Shown: positions 27,793 to 36,882, counted from the first letter of the stretch. The stretch is DNA of 47,853 bases from Variovorax sp. CAN15 (GCF_030462475.1 NZ_JASMRZ010000006.1:83675-131527), one strand, 5' to 3'. Translations and numbers: made by a program. Notes: generated by a model from the letters alone, not told the origin.

Positions 27793-29135
27793 ATGGCACA
27801 CGACGAAAAGAACAACGACAGCACGGCCGTCTCGAACGAGGCGCTGACGCCCCTGCCCGCCTCGCAGCGCGTGTTCGGCTGGCACGACCATGCCTCGCTC
27901 TGGTTCAGCCTCGGCGTGGGCCTGCTGGTGATGCAGATCGGCGCCTACCTGGTGCCGGCGGTGGGCACGCGCGATGCGGCTATCGCCATCGTGCTCGGCT
28001 CGTGCATCGGTGCGGGCCTGCTGGCCTGGACCGCGCGGCTGGGCTGCCAGAGCGGCCTGGCGAGCGCCGGACTGATGCACGCGACCTATGGCAGCGCCTT
28101 CGCGCGGCTGCCGGTGCTGCTCAACATCGTGCAGCTGGTGGGCTGGACCACCTTCGAGCTCGTGGTGATGCGCGAAGGCACTCAGGCCATCGGCCAGACG
28201 GTGGTGGGTCCGGCGCTGGGCTCCTTCTGGGGCGGCGTGCTGACGACGCTGCTGTGGGGCGCGGTGCTGCTGGCGCTGCTCGCCGGCTCGATGGTGAAGC
28301 TGGTGCGGCGCTTCGTGAGCCGATTCGGGCTGCCGCTGGTGGTGCTGTCGCTGCTCTGGCTCACCTGGCAGTTCGCGACGCGGCTGCAGGCCAAAGGCCT
28401 GGATGCCTTCTGGGCGCGCCCCGGCGACGGCACGATGGGCATGTTCAGTGCGCTCGACCTGGTGATCGCGATGCCTGTGTCGTGGCTGCCGCTGGTGGCC
28501 GACTATGCGCGGCACGGCAAGCGCAGCTCAGGTGGACTCGGCGGCGCATTCGGTGGCACCTGGATCGGCTATGCGGTCGCGAACGTCTGGTGCTACGCGC
28601 TGGGCGTGATGGTGGTGAGCGTGGCCGAGCCGGGCACAGGCCTCGTCACCGCGCTGCTGCTGGCCCAGGGTGGCCTGGTGGCGCTGGGGCTGATCCTGAT
28701 CGACGAGCTCGACAACGCGTACGGCGACGTGTACTCGGGCTCGGTCTCCACGCACAGCCTGCTGCCGCGCTGGAGCGTGAAGCGCTGGGGCCTGCTGCTG
28801 GCGGCCCTGTGCATCGCGCTGGCGCTGGTGCTGCCGATGCACACGCTGGGCCTTTCCTGCTGCTGCTGAGTTCGGTGTTCGTGCCGCTGTACGGCGTGAT
28901 CATCGGCCGGCTGGGCAGCGGCGAGACGGTTTCGCCGCATGGCGCGCGGCGCAAGGTCGACTTCGGTGCGGCGCTGATCTGGATCGCGGGCATCGCCGCG
29001 TATCACGCGCTTGCCAAGTGGGCGCCGCAGTTCGGCTCCGCGCTGCCGACGCTGGCCGCGACCTTCGCGCTGGCCTGGCTCAGCCGGCCTCCAACGGCAG
29101 CCGGTGCGTCGGCACTGGCGCAAAGCCGTGGTTGA
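27793..29135 (+). pseudogene. cytX: CytX-like hydroxymethylpyrimidine/thiamine-precursor permease, one-base frameshift
   Basis: The first frame from ATG 27793 (GGAG seven bases upstream) encodes 358 residues of an NCS1 permease with about ten membrane helices (SLWFSLGVGLLVMQIGAYLVPAVG, NIVQLVGWTTFELVVMREGTQAI, DLVIAMPVSWLPLVADYARHGKR), then ends in LGLSCCC and a stop. The other frame continues without a break as GPFLLLLSSVFVPLYGVIIG to a stop at 29135. One missing base in GGGCC (28848-28852) explains this; restoring it gives 447 residues, normal for CytX. It follows the TPP riboswitch, as CytX genes usually do, and imports the thiamine pyrimidine. The restored 3' end overlaps thiD on the other strand by 56 bases. 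It may be a sequencing error. Confidence 0.8.
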
Positions 29136-29940
29136 GGGGGCCATGACCCGCGCCGATCTTCACGTTCGCTGCGGCGGCCATCGCGCCGAGGATGTAGGCG
29201 CGCGCCCTTTCGACCGCCTCGGTCAGCGTCGCGCCCAGTGCAAGGTGCGCTGCGATGGCGGACGACAGCGTGCATCCGGTGCCGTGCAGGTTGCGGCTCT
29301 CGATGCGGCCGGAGGTAAGTCGCCTGCGTTCGCCGCCGGCCTGCAGCAGCACGTCGACCACTTCGTTGCCCGGCAGATGGCCGCCCTTGAGCAGCACGGC
29401 CTTTGCTCCGAGCGCCAGCAGTTCGTCGGCCGCGCCGTCGAGCGCGTCCACGCCTTCGATGGCATGGCCGATCAGCAAGGCGGCCTCGTCGAGATTGGGC
29501 GTGACGACCACGGCGCGCGGGAACAACTCGCGCACCAGCACCTGCACCGTCTCGGCGGCGATCAGGCGATCGCCGCTGGTGGCGACCATCACCGGGTCGA
29601 GCACCACGTTCTTCAGCTGGTAGCGGTCGATGGCCCAGGCCACCACGTCGACCACCTCGGGCGCATGCAGCATGCCGAGCTTGACGGCATCGACGCCGAT
29701 GTCTTCGACCACGGCCTGGATCTGCGCCTTGAGGAAGTCGGGCGGCACGCCATGGATGCCCGAGACGCCGAGCGTGTTCTGCGCGGTGAGCGCGGTGATG
29801 GCCGTCATGCCGTAGCAGCCCAGGGCGGCGAAGGTCTTGAGATCGGCCTGGATGCCGGCGCCGCCGCCGCTGTCGGAACCAGCGATGGAAAGCACGCGCG
29901 CGTAGCGCCGAGTGGGCTCTTGGATGGTGCCTTGGGTCAT
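29080..29940 (-). CDS. thiD: hydroxymethylpyrimidine/phosphomethylpyrimidine kinase
   Basis: 286 residues, ribokinase fold. ARVLSIAGSDSGGGAGIQADLKTFAALGCYGMTAITALTAQN is the diagnostic N-terminus; DPVMVATSGDRLI, VVTPNLDEA and the C-terminal GTGCTLSSAIAAHLALG hold the catalytic Cys and the anion hole. It phosphorylates HMP twice to HMP-PP for thiamine synthesis. It is coded opposite to the rest of the thiamine genes, between cytX and thiO. The start at 29940 has GATAAT seven bases upstream and no Shine-Dalgarno sequence, so a leaderless message outside riboswitch control is likely. Confidence 0.95.
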   Translation of the reverse strand: MTQGTIQEPTRRYARVLSIAGSDSGGGAGIQADLKTFAALGCYGMTAITALTAQNTLGVSGIHGVPPDFLKAQIQAVVEDIGVDAVKLGMLHAPEVVDVVAWAIDRYQLKNVVLDPVMVATSGDRLIAAETVQVLVRELFPRAVVVTPNLDEAALLIGHAIEGVDALDGAADELLALGAKAVLLKGGHLPGNEVVDVLLQAGGERRRLTSGRIESRNLHGTGCTLSSAIAAHLALGATLTEAVERARAYILGAMAAAANVKIGAGHGPLNHGFAPVPTHRLPLEAG

Positions 29941-29975
29941 GCCGAAAATTATCGGCGACGCGAAGGAGCCCTGGC

Positions 29976-31067
29976 ATGAGCCTTCCTTTCGACTCGGTAG
30001 CCATCCTCGGCGCGGGCCTCATGGGCCGGCTGATGGCGGTAACGCTCGCGCAGGCCGGATGCAAGGTCGATGTGTTCGAGGCTGGCAGCGCCGAGGCCGA
30101 AGGCGCTGCCGCGCGCGTGGCCGCCGCCATGCTGGCGCCGCTGGCCGAATCGGCGGTGGCGCCGGTGTCTGTCGTGCGCATGGGGCAGCACGCGCTGTCG
30201 CGCTGGCCGGAGCTTCTCGCGCCGCTGGCACAGCCCGTGTTCTTCCAGCGCGAAGGCACGCTGGTGCTCTGGCACCGGCAGGATGCCGCCGAGGCCACGC
30301 GGCTCGCGCGTGTGCTCGCGAACACCGGCGCGCAGGTGCCCGAGCTGGCGCCGATGCAGTCCGTCGACGCCCGCGCGATCGCCACGCTGGAACCTTCGCT
30401 GGGCCAGCACTTCGCGCAGGGCCTGTTCCTTCCGGGCGAAGGCCAGCTCGACAATCGCGCGTTGCTGGCCTCGCTGCTCGCCACGCTCGAGAGCAGCTCT
30501 CGCGTAGCGCTGCACTGGCAATCGCCACATGCGCCTTCGGACTTCTCGCCAGGCGCGGCCGGCCAGCCCGACTGGGTGATCGACTGCCGCGGCCTTGGTG
30601 CCCGCCCGCAGTGGAACGCCCTGCGCGGCGTGCGCGGCGAGGTGATCCGCGTGCATGCGCCCGAGGTGAGCCTGCAGCGCCCGACGCGGCTCGTGCACCC
30701 GCGCTATCCGCTCTACATCGCGCCCAAGCCGGGCAACCTGTTCGTGATCGGCGCGACGGAGATCGAGTCGGACGACATGTCGCCCGCCAGCGTGCGCTCC
30801 ACGCTGGAACTGCTGAGCGCCGCCTATGCCGTGCACAGCGGCTTCGCCGAGGCGCGCATCGTCGAGATCGCGACGCAGTGCCGCCCCACGCTGCCCGACA
30901 ACCTCCCCGCCCTGCGCCTGCCGCAGCCGCGCGTGCTGCAGATCAACGGCCTGTACCGCCACGGCTTCATGATCGCGCCCGCGATGCTCGACGCGGCGAT
31001 GGAGATGCTGACGCAGGGCCGCTCGTCCCTCGCGAAAGGCTTCGGCATGGAGGCCCACGACACATGA
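29976..31067 (+). CDS. thiO: glycine oxidase, FAD-dependent
   Basis: 363 residues. N-terminal FAD motif VAILGAGLMGRLMAVTLAQAGCKVDVFEAG, then ARVAAAMLAPLAES near the active site, YIAPKPGNLFVIGATEIESDD and LYRHGFMIAPAMLD, all typical of ThiO. It oxidises glycine to iminoglycine for the thiazole ring. AAGGAG is nine bases before the ATG. It is divergent from thiD with 35 bases between, so its promoter either lies inside thiD or it depends on readthrough from cytX. The stop overlaps the thiS start (ATGA). Confidence 0.93.
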   Translation: MSLPFDSVAILGAGLMGRLMAVTLAQAGCKVDVFEAGSAEAEGAAARVAAAMLAPLAESAVAPVSVVRMGQHALSRWPELLAPLAQPVFFQREGTLVLWHRQDAAEATRLARVLANTGAQVPELAPMQSVDARAIATLEPSLGQHFAQGLFLPGEGQLDNRALLASLLATLESSSRVALHWQSPHAPSDFSPGAAGQPDWVIDCRGLGARPQWNALRGVRGEVIRVHAPEVSLQRPTRLVHPRYPLYIAPKPGNLFVIGATEIESDDMSPASVRSTLELLSAAYAVHSGFAEARIVEIATQCRPTLPDNLPALRLPQPRVLQINGLYRHGFMIAPAMLDAAMEMLTQGRSSLAKGFGMEAHDT

Positions 31068-31267
31068 CGATGAACATCCTGATCAACGACAAGCCCTTCA
31101 CCCTGCCCGACCAGGCGACGTTGACCGACGCGCTGACGGCGCTGGAGGCCACGCCTCCCTTCGCGGTAGCCGTGAACCGCGAATTCGTGCCGCGCTCGGC
31201 CTACGCGTCGCGTGCGCTGCAGCCCGATGACCGAGTCGAAGTGATCCGCCCCGTGACGGGCGGCTGA
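31064..31267 (+). CDS. thiS: sulfur carrier protein
   Basis: 67 residues, ubiquitin-like fold (MNILINDKPFTLPDQATLTDAL, VAVNREFVPRS) ending in the required Gly-Gly. The C-terminal thiocarboxylate donates sulfur to ThiG. The ATG at 31064 overlaps the thiO stop; a second ATG six bases later is possible. Confidence 0.95.
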   Translation: MTMNILINDKPFTLPDQATLTDALTALEATPPFAVAVNREFVPRSAYASRALQPDDRVEVIRPVTGG

Positions 31268-31285
31268 TAGATGGAGACAACAGAA

Positions 31286-32098
31286 ATGACGACCACGAAC
31301 GACCCCTTGGTGCTCTACGGCGAGACCTTCCAGAGCCGCCTGCTGCTGGGCACCGCGCGCTATCCCTCACCTGATCTGCTCGAAGCCGCCGTGAAGCGCG
31401 CGAAGCCGGCGATGCTGACCGCCTCGCTGCGCCGGCAGACGGCCAACCAGGGCTCGGGCAACAGCGAGCTCGGCAACGGCTTCTGGGAACTGCTGCGCAA
31501 GCTCGCGGTGCCGGTGCTGCCCAACACCGCCGGCTGCCACAGCATTCAGGAGGTGGTCGCCACCGCGCAGATGGCGCGCGAGCTGTTCGACACGCCGTGG
31601 ATCAAGCTGGAGCTGATCGGCGACGACTACACGCTGCAGCCCGACACGCTGAACCTCGTCGAAGCGGCTTCGCAGCTGATACGAGAGGGCTTCAAGGTGC
31701 TGCCCTACTGCACCGAGGACCTGGTGCTGTGCCAGCGGCTGGTCGACGTCGGCTGCCAGGCGGTGATGCCATGGGCCGCGCCCATCGGCACCGGCCGCGG
31801 GCCCGTCAACCCGTATGCGCTGCAGGTGCTGCGCGACCGGCTCAAGGTGCCGATGCTGGTGGATGCGGGCCTGGGCCTGCCATCGCATGCCTGCCAGGTC
31901 ATGGAATGGGGATACGACGGCGTGCTGCTGAACACCGCTGTCGCGCTGGCGCAGGACCCGGTCGCGATGGCCGGCGCCTTTGCCGACGCGGTGCAGGCCG
32001 GGCGCGATGCGCATCGAGCCGGCGCCATGGCCGCGCAGGACGCCGCGCAGCCGAGCACTCCGGTGCTGGGCACGCCTTTCTGGCATCACGAATCATGA
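31286..32098 (+). CDS. thiG: thiazole synthase
   Basis: 270 residues from ATG 31286, chosen over 31271 because GGAG lies nine bases before it. TIM-barrel segments: [54 protein letters not shown] (Lys107 forms the Schiff base), [32 protein letters not shown] and [11 protein letters not shown]. It builds the thiazole from deoxyxylulose phosphate, iminoglycine and ThiS thiocarboxylate. The stop overlaps thiE as ATGA. The last 25 or so residues are a less conserved tail. Confidence 0.95.
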   Translation: MTTTNDPLVLYGETFQSRLLLGTARYPSPDLLEAAVKRAKPAMLTASLRRQTANQGSGNSELGNGFWELLRKLAVPVLPNTAGCHSIQEVVATAQMARELFDTPWIKLELIGDDYTLQPDTLNLVEAASQLIREGFKVLPYCTEDLVLCQRLVDVGCQAVMPWAAPIGTGRGPVNPYALQVLRDRLKVPMLVDAGLGLPSHACQVMEWGYDGVLLNTAVALAQDPVAMAGAFADAVQAGRDAHRAGAMAAQDAAQPSTPVLGTPFWHHES

Positions 32099-33030
32099 GC
32101 AGCGCACTCGATTCGGGCGCTGTCGCTCAGGCCATCGTCGCGGCGCACGGGTTGCGCTTCGGAGCCATCACGTCGGCGCCGGTGAGCGCGCCGAGCTTTT
32201 CCTCGGACGATCCCGTCTACCGCGGCGCCAAGCGGGCGTGTTCCGCGCTCGGTTTCATCGAGATCGACGCCGAATGCCTGGCCCTCGCATGGACCGCGCA
32301 GACACAGCGCCTAAGCAGCTTCGATGCTGCGTTGTGGCCCGACGCGCCGGAGGACTTCGGCATGCGCCCCTTTCCGCCCACCGCGCGCGACGACGCATTT
32401 CCGCCCTGCCCAGAACGGCTCGGCCTCTATGCCGTGCTGCCCGATGCGCAGTGGGTCGGTCGCATGGCGCGCGCGGGTGTGCCGACGGTGCAGCTGCGAT
32501 TCAAGTCGGACGACAGCGCGGCCATCGAGCGCGAAGTTCAAGCGGCCGTCGAGGAGGTGCGAGGTACCGGCGCGCTGCTCTTCATCAATGACCACTGGCG
32601 GGTCGCCATCGCGGCCGGTGCCTACGGCATCCACCTCGGCCAGGAGGATCTCGACGCGCTCTCGCCAGACGAACTGACGCAACTTCGCGCCTCCGGCCTG
32701 CGTCTTGGCGTCAGCACGCACGGCTATGCGGAGATGGTGCGCGCCGACAAGGTGAGCCCGAGCTACATCGCCATGGGTGCCGTGTACCCCACCACGCTCA
32801 AGAAGATGGCGACCGCGCCGCAGGGCGTGGCGCGGCTGGGCGCCTATGCGCGGCTGCTGCGCGGCTATCCGCAGGTCGGCATCGGCGGCATCGACGCGGT
32901 GCGGCTGCCACAAGTACTGGCGACCGGCGTGGGCTCCGTCGCCGTGGTGCGGGCGCTTGTCGCGGCCGACGACCCGGAGGCCACGGCCGCGCAATGGATC
33001 GCGGCCGTCGATGCCGCCACCGGCAAATGA
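32095..33030 (+). CDS. thiE: thiamine-phosphate synthase with an N-terminal extension
   Basis: 311 residues, about 100 longer than usual ThiE. The catalytic barrel starts near residue 109: [93 protein letters not shown]. The NDR motif is NDH here. The extension (residues 1-105) has [46 protein letters not shown] and a Pro-rich linker; I do not recognise it as a domain. The enzyme joins HMP-PP and thiazole phosphate. Start overlaps the thiG stop and stop overlaps the receptor start, both ATGA. Confidence 0.92.
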   Translation: MSSALDSGAVAQAIVAAHGLRFGAITSAPVSAPSFSSDDPVYRGAKRACSALGFIEIDAECLALAWTAQTQRLSSFDAALWPDAPEDFGMRPFPPTARDDAFPPCPERLGLYAVLPDAQWVGRMARAGVPTVQLRFKSDDSAAIEREVQAAVEEVRGTGALLFINDHWRVAIAAGAYGIHLGQEDLDALSPDELTQLRASGLRLGVSTHGYAEMVRADKVSPSYIAMGAVYPTTLKKMATAPQGVARLGAYARLLRGYPQVGIGGIDAVRLPQVLATGVGSVAVVRALVAADDPEATAAQWIAAVDAATGK

Positions 33031-35195
33031 ACAGAATGAAAAAGACCGAGCTCCCTTCCACTTTCTCCCGCCGACATCGGCTCTCGCCTGTTTTGCGTGC
33101 GCTGGCCGTGGCTCTCTTCACCGCGGCATGCTCATCGCATGCGCAGCAGCAGTCCGCGCTGCCCGAGATCACAGTCAGCGAGGGCACGGCCGCGCCACAG
33201 GCCGACGTGAGCGGCTTCGGCGACGTGCCGCTGCGCGAGCTGCCGATCTCGGCCACGGTGATCGACAGCAAGCAACTGCAGGCCAGCGGCGCGCGCCGGC
33301 TCGCCGATCTGACGCGGTTCGACGCCTCGGTGACCGACGCCTATAACTCCGCGGGCTACTGGGACTACCTCACGGTGCGCGGCTTCGTGCTCGACAACCG
33401 CTTCAACTACCGGCGCGAGGGCCTGCCGATCAGCGCCGAGACATCGATTCCGCTCGACAACAAGGAACGCGTCGAGATCCTGCGCGGCACCAGCGGCATA
33501 CAGGCCGGCACCAGCGCGCCGGGCGGGCTGGTCAACTACGTGGTGAAGCGGCCCACCGAGCAGGACCTGCGCACGGTGCGCATCGAGACCACGAGCCGCG
33601 GCAGCATGCTCGGTGCCGTCGACCTCGGCGGGCGCTTCGGCGAGAACCGGCAGTTCGGCTACCGCATCAACGTTGCGAGCGAAAACCTCAAGCCGCTGAC
33701 GCACAACCTCGACGGCAACCGCAACCTGTTCTCGCTTGCTGCCGACTGGCGCATCACGCGCGACTCGGTGCTGGAGTTCGAGATCGAGCAAAGCCGCAAG
33801 ACGCAGCCCAGCCAGAACGGCTACAGCCTGCTGGGCAGCGTGCTGCCGCCACCGGTCGATCCGCGCATCAACCTCAACAACCAGCCGTGGTCGCAGCCCT
33901 CGGTGTTCAAGGCGCTGACGGGCACGCTGCGCTTCAGCCAGGCGCTGAACGCCGACTGGCGCTGGAGCGCGCAGATCGGCCAGCAGCGGCTGAAGAGCGA
34001 CGACCGCCTGGCTTACGCCTTCGGCTGCGGCGCCGAGGGCAACTACGACCGCTACTGCTCCGACGGCACCTTCGATGTCTACGATTTCCGCAGCGACAAC
34101 GAGCGCCGCACGTTGACGGCCGGCAGCCTGAATCTCAAGGGCAACGTGATGACGGGCAGCGTTCGGCACGAACTCGGCTTCGGGCTGCTGCAAAGCCGCG
34201 TGCGCAACCGTTTCGACAACCAGGCCTACAACTACGCGGGCACCGGCAACATCTGGGGCACGGCCATCGTGCCGCCGGCTCCGGATGCCACCACGCCGCA
34301 GACCAATCGCGACGAGCGATCGACCGAGTTCTCGGTGCAGGACGCGATCCGCTGGAACGACCGCTTCACCACCTGGCTCGGCGCGCGCCACACGCGGCTC
34401 GACCGCAGCAGCATCGGCAACGACGGCTCGAACCCGACCGGCTACAAGCAGGACGTGACCACGCCGTGGATCGCGGCGAGCTACGCCATCCAGCCGGGGC
34501 TGCTGGCTTATGCGAGCTGGGGACGCGGTGTCGAATCACAGGTTGTGCCGAACAGGGTCTCGCAGTACAGCAACGCGGGGCAGGCACTGCCCGCGCTGCG
34601 CTCGCGGCAGTGGGAGCTGGGTATCAAGGGCGGCAGCGACGCCTTCAACTGGCAGCTTGCATGGTTCGACATCTCGCGGCCGCTGACCAACATGGACCTG
34701 TGCAGCGGCTTGTGCGAGGTGCGCAACGACGGCAAGGCGGTGCATCGCGGCCTCGAAGCTGGGGCACAGTGGAACCAGGGACCATGGCGCATCGGCGGTG
34801 GCGTGACGCTGATCGATGCCAAGCGGCGCGGGAGCACGGCCAATCCGGCGCTCAACGGGCAGTCGCCGACCAATGTGCCCAAGCAGGTGCTGCGCGCGCA
34901 GACGGCGTATCGCTTCGCGTCGGTGCCGGGACTCGAGGTGGCGGGACAGCTGTCGTACGAAGGCCGCCGCAACGTGCTGCCCGATGGCTCGATCACCCTG
35001 CCCTCGTGGACGCGCGTGGACGCCGTGCTGCGCTACGACACGAAGTTGCGCGGCGCGAACGCGAGCTGGACGCTGTCGGTCGACAACCTGTTCGACCGCC
35101 GCTACTGGAAGGAATCGCCCTACCAGTTCGGCCATGTCTACCTGTTCCCCGGCGCGCCGCGCACGCTGCGTCTTGGGCTGAGCGTCGCGCTTTGA
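33027..35195 (+). CDS. TonB-dependent outer-membrane receptor in the thiamine operon
   Basis: 722 residues from the ATG overlapping the thiE stop (ATGA); ATG 33036 is an alternative. A signal peptide (cleavage after SSHAQ) is followed by a TonB-box-like stretch (LPEITVSEG), a plug domain (ELPISATVIDSKQLQASGARRLADLTRF, YLTVRGFVLDNRFNYRREGLPI, RVEILRGTSGIQAGTSAPGGLVNYVVKRPT) and a beta-barrel to the C-terminus (LRLGLSVAL). By sequence it looks like a siderophore receptor, yet its coupling to thiE argues for uptake of thiamine or a precursor (inference). The barrel ends in Leu rather than the usual Phe. Confidence 0.9.
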   Translation: MNRMKKTELPSTFSRRHRLSPVLRALAVALFTAACSSHAQQQSALPEITVSEGTAAPQADVSGFGDVPLRELPISATVIDSKQLQASGARRLADLTRFDASVTDAYNSAGYWDYLTVRGFVLDNRFNYRREGLPISAETSIPLDNKERVEILRGTSGIQAGTSAPGGLVNYVVKRPTEQDLRTVRIETTSRGSMLGAVDLGGRFGENRQFGYRINVASENLKPLTHNLDGNRNLFSLAADWRITRDSVLEFEIEQSRKTQPSQNGYSLLGSVLPPPVDPRINLNNQPWSQPSVFKALTGTLRFSQALNADWRWSAQIGQQRLKSDDRLAYAFGCGAEGNYDRYCSDGTFDVYDFRSDNERRTLTAGSLNLKGNVMTGSVRHELGFGLLQSRVRNRFDNQAYNYAGTGNIWGTAIVPPAPDATTPQTNRDERSTEFSVQDAIRWNDRFTTWLGARHTRLDRSSIGNDGSNPTGYKQDVTTPWIAASYAIQPGLLAYASWGRGVESQVVPNRVSQYSNAGQALPALRSRQWELGIKGGSDAFNWQLAWFDISRPLTNMDLCSGLCEVRNDGKAVHRGLEAGAQWNQGPWRIGGGVTLIDAKRRGSTANPALNGQSPTNVPKQVLRAQTAYRFASVPGLEVAGQLSYEGRRNVLPDGSITLPSWTRVDAVLRYDTKLRGANASWTLSVDNLFDRRYWKESPYQFGHVYLFPGAPRTLRLGLSVAL

Positions 35196-35227
35196 GAGCG
35201 TTGTCGGGAAGCCGCAAAAAATAACGC

Positions 35228-35233
35228 TATAAT
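35228..35233 (+). promoter_or_regulatory. -10 box TATAAT of the first tRNA-Asn
   Basis: Consensus hexamer 11 bases before the mature tRNA. No good -35 at 17 bases; TTGTCG at 35201 is too far. Confidence 0.6.
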
Positions 35234-35244
35234 CTAAGGCTTGT

Positions 35245-35320
35245 TCCTCGATAGCTCAGTCGGTAGAGCGCCGGACTGTTAATCCGTAGGTCCCTGGTTC
35301 GAGCCCAGGTCGAGGAGCCA
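35245..35320 (+). tRNA. tRNA-Asn (GTT), first copy
   Basis: 76 bases including encoded CCA. Acceptor stem TCCTCGA/TCGAGGA, D-loop AGCTCAGTCGGTAGAGC, anticodon loop CTGTTAA with anticodon GTT, T-loop GGTTCGAGCC, discriminator G. All stems pair. Its sequence is identical to the second copy. Confidence 0.98.
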
Positions 35321-35343
35321 CTACAAAGCCGCAAGGCCTCTGG

Positions 35344-35374
35344 ATGCCCCGCTACTCACAAGGTAGCGGGGCAT
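35344..35374 (+). terminator. terminator after first tRNA-Asn
   Basis: ATGCCCCGCTAC and GTAGCGGGGCAT form a perfect 12-bp stem with a 7-base loop, followed by TTCATTT. It means the two tRNAs are separate transcripts. Confidence 0.85.
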
Positions 35375-35468
35375 TTCATTTGTGGTGTTGCACGGTGTTT
35401 GTTGCAGCCAATCGTCGCATCGATGCAAAAAATGCAGCCGCGCGGCCAGGATCGGCAAATCCATTGCA

Positions 35469-35474
35469 TATAAT
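35469..35474 (+). promoter_or_regulatory. -10 box TATAAT of the second tRNA-Asn
   Basis: Consensus hexamer 11 bases before the second tRNA, the same spacing as for the first copy. Confidence 0.6.
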
Positions 35475-35485
35475 TTAAGGCTTGT

Positions 35486-35561
35486 TCCTCGATAGCTCAG
35501 TCGGTAGAGCGCCGGACTGTTAATCCGTAGGTCCCTGGTTCGAGCCCAGGTCGAGGAGCCA
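35486..35561 (+). tRNA. tRNA-Asn (GTT), second copy
   Basis: Identical 76-base sequence to the first copy, including CCA. The identity runs on for about ten bases upstream and is repeated in the AAGCCGCAAGGCCTCT just downstream, so the duplication is recent or kept equal by conversion. Confidence 0.98.
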
Positions 35562-35586
35562 CCATCAAGCCGCAAGGCCTCTGAAG

Positions 35587-35618
35587 AGCCCGCTGTCTTT
35601 CCGGACAGCGGGCTTTTT
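35587..35618 (+). terminator. terminator after second tRNA-Asn
   Basis: AGCCCGCTGTC and GACAGCGGGCT form an 11-bp stem with a 6-base loop, followed by TTTTC. Confidence 0.88.
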
Positions 35619-35697
35619 CTTTTGGCCGGTCTGCTGCGCCGCGATCTGCGCAAAGTCGGCTAAGTGGCACTCGCACGAAAGGCGCACACTCGCGCGC

Positions 35698-36558
35698 ATG
35701 GAAAGCAGCCGCCGCATCGAGCAGGACTACCGCGCCCGCGTGGCGCGCGCCGTCGCGGCCATCGTTGCCGATCCGATGGCGGAGCACCGGCTCGAAGATC
35801 TCGCGCGGCTCGCGCACTTCTCGCCCTTCCACTTCCACCGCGTCTACGCAAGCGTGGCCGGGGAAACGGTGGCGGCCACGGTCCGCCGCGTACGACTGGC
35901 GCTTGCTACCCGGCTGCTGGAAGCCGGCGACCAGAGCATCACCCAGGTCGCGCTGGCCGTGGGCTACGAGAGCCCGCAGGCCTTCACCCGCGCCTTCGGC
36001 CAGTTCACCGGACAGTCGCCGCGCGCCTTCCAGCAGAAGATGGTGCGGGCGATCCTCGACGTCGATGCGTTGCCGCAGCCTGGTGAAAGCATCGCCGCGC
36101 CGGCCGTGCGCATCGTCGAGCACCCGACGCGACGGCTTCGCGCACTGCGGCACCAGGGGCCGTTCTCCACGATTCCCCATACGCATCGGCGGCTGCGCCA
36201 GCATGCAGGCTCCGCGCGCATCTCGCAGCGCTGGGGCGCCTCGTTCGGCGACCCCGAGAGCGGCGCAGGCTACAGCTATTACGCAGCGGTGGACTCCCCC
36301 GATCCCTGGCCGGACATCGCCGACGTGGAGATGCTCGACATTCCCGGCGGCTGCTACGCGGCGCATCGCCTCGCAGGCCCGTACTCGCAGATCAATGCCG
36401 CCGTGCGCGCGCTCTACATCCGGTGGCTGCCCTCCAGCGGATACGAGCCCGACGACCGGCCCACCCTGGAGCACTACCTGAACTCGCCCCGGCAGGTCGC
36501 GCAGCCGGAGCTGCGCACCGATCTGCTGATCCCGATCCGCCGCGCGATTGCGGTATGA
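35698..36558 (+). CDS. AraC-family regulator with GyrI-like effector domain
   Basis: 286 residues. Unlike classical AraC proteins the DNA-binding domain is N-terminal: two helix-turn-helix units in about residues 15-110 (HRLEDLARLAHFSPFHFHRVYASVAGETVAATVRRVRLALATRLL, SITQVALAVGYESPQAFTRAFGQFTGQSPRAF). The C-terminal part (about 130-286) resembles the GyrI/Rob ligand-binding domain (VRIVEHPTRRLRALRHQGPF, DIPGGCYAAHRLAGPYSQINAAVRALYIRWLPSSGY, YLNSPRQVAQPELRTDLLIPI). It probably senses a drug-like or cationic small molecule. CACACT lies seven bases before the ATG and there is no Shine-Dalgarno sequence. It is convergent with the YnfA-like gene. Confidence 0.93.
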   Translation: MESSRRIEQDYRARVARAVAAIVADPMAEHRLEDLARLAHFSPFHFHRVYASVAGETVAATVRRVRLALATRLLEAGDQSITQVALAVGYESPQAFTRAFGQFTGQSPRAFQQKMVRAILDVDALPQPGESIAAPAVRIVEHPTRRLRALRHQGPFSTIPHTHRRLRQHAGSARISQRWGASFGDPESGAGYSYYAAVDSPDPWPDIADVEMLDIPGGCYAAHRLAGPYSQINAAVRALYIRWLPSSGYEPDDRPTLEHYLNSPRQVAQPELRTDLLIPIRRAIAV

Positions 36559-36564
36559 AGCGCG

Positions 36565-36882
36565 CTACCGCGGCTGGAAGGCGATGAGCCCCATGCCTGC
36601 GAGACACACCGCCACGCCGGCCATGTCCCATGTCGTCGGCCTGATGCCATCCACCGCCCAGAGCCACGCGATCGCCACGCCGATGTACACCCCGCCATAC
36701 GCTGCATAGACACGCCCCGCCGCCGTCCCGTGCAGCGTGAGCAGCCAAGCGAACAGGGCCAGGCCGATCGCCGCGGGCACCAGCAGCCATGCGGAGCGGT
36801 CCTGCTTGAGCCAGAGGTACGGCAGATAGCAGCCGACGATTTCCGCGAGCGCCGTCGCGACATAGAGAAAAAAGGTCCGCAT
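36565..36882 (-). CDS. YnfA/UPF0060 family small membrane protein
   Basis: 105 residues with four predicted membrane helices: [61 protein letters not shown] and [33 protein letters not shown] and [12 protein letters not shown] are the family signatures. It belongs to the drug/metabolite superfamily and its function is not settled, although some members act as small efflux pumps. ATG 36882 was chosen because CACAAT lies six bases upstream and the next candidate ATG would add a long non-conserved tail. Confidence 0.94.
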   Translation of the reverse strand: MRTFFLYVATALAEIVGCYLPYLWLKQDRSAWLLVPAAIGLALFAWLLTLHGTAAGRVYAAYGGVYIGVAIAWLWAVDGIRPTTWDMAGVAVCLAGMGLIAFQPR

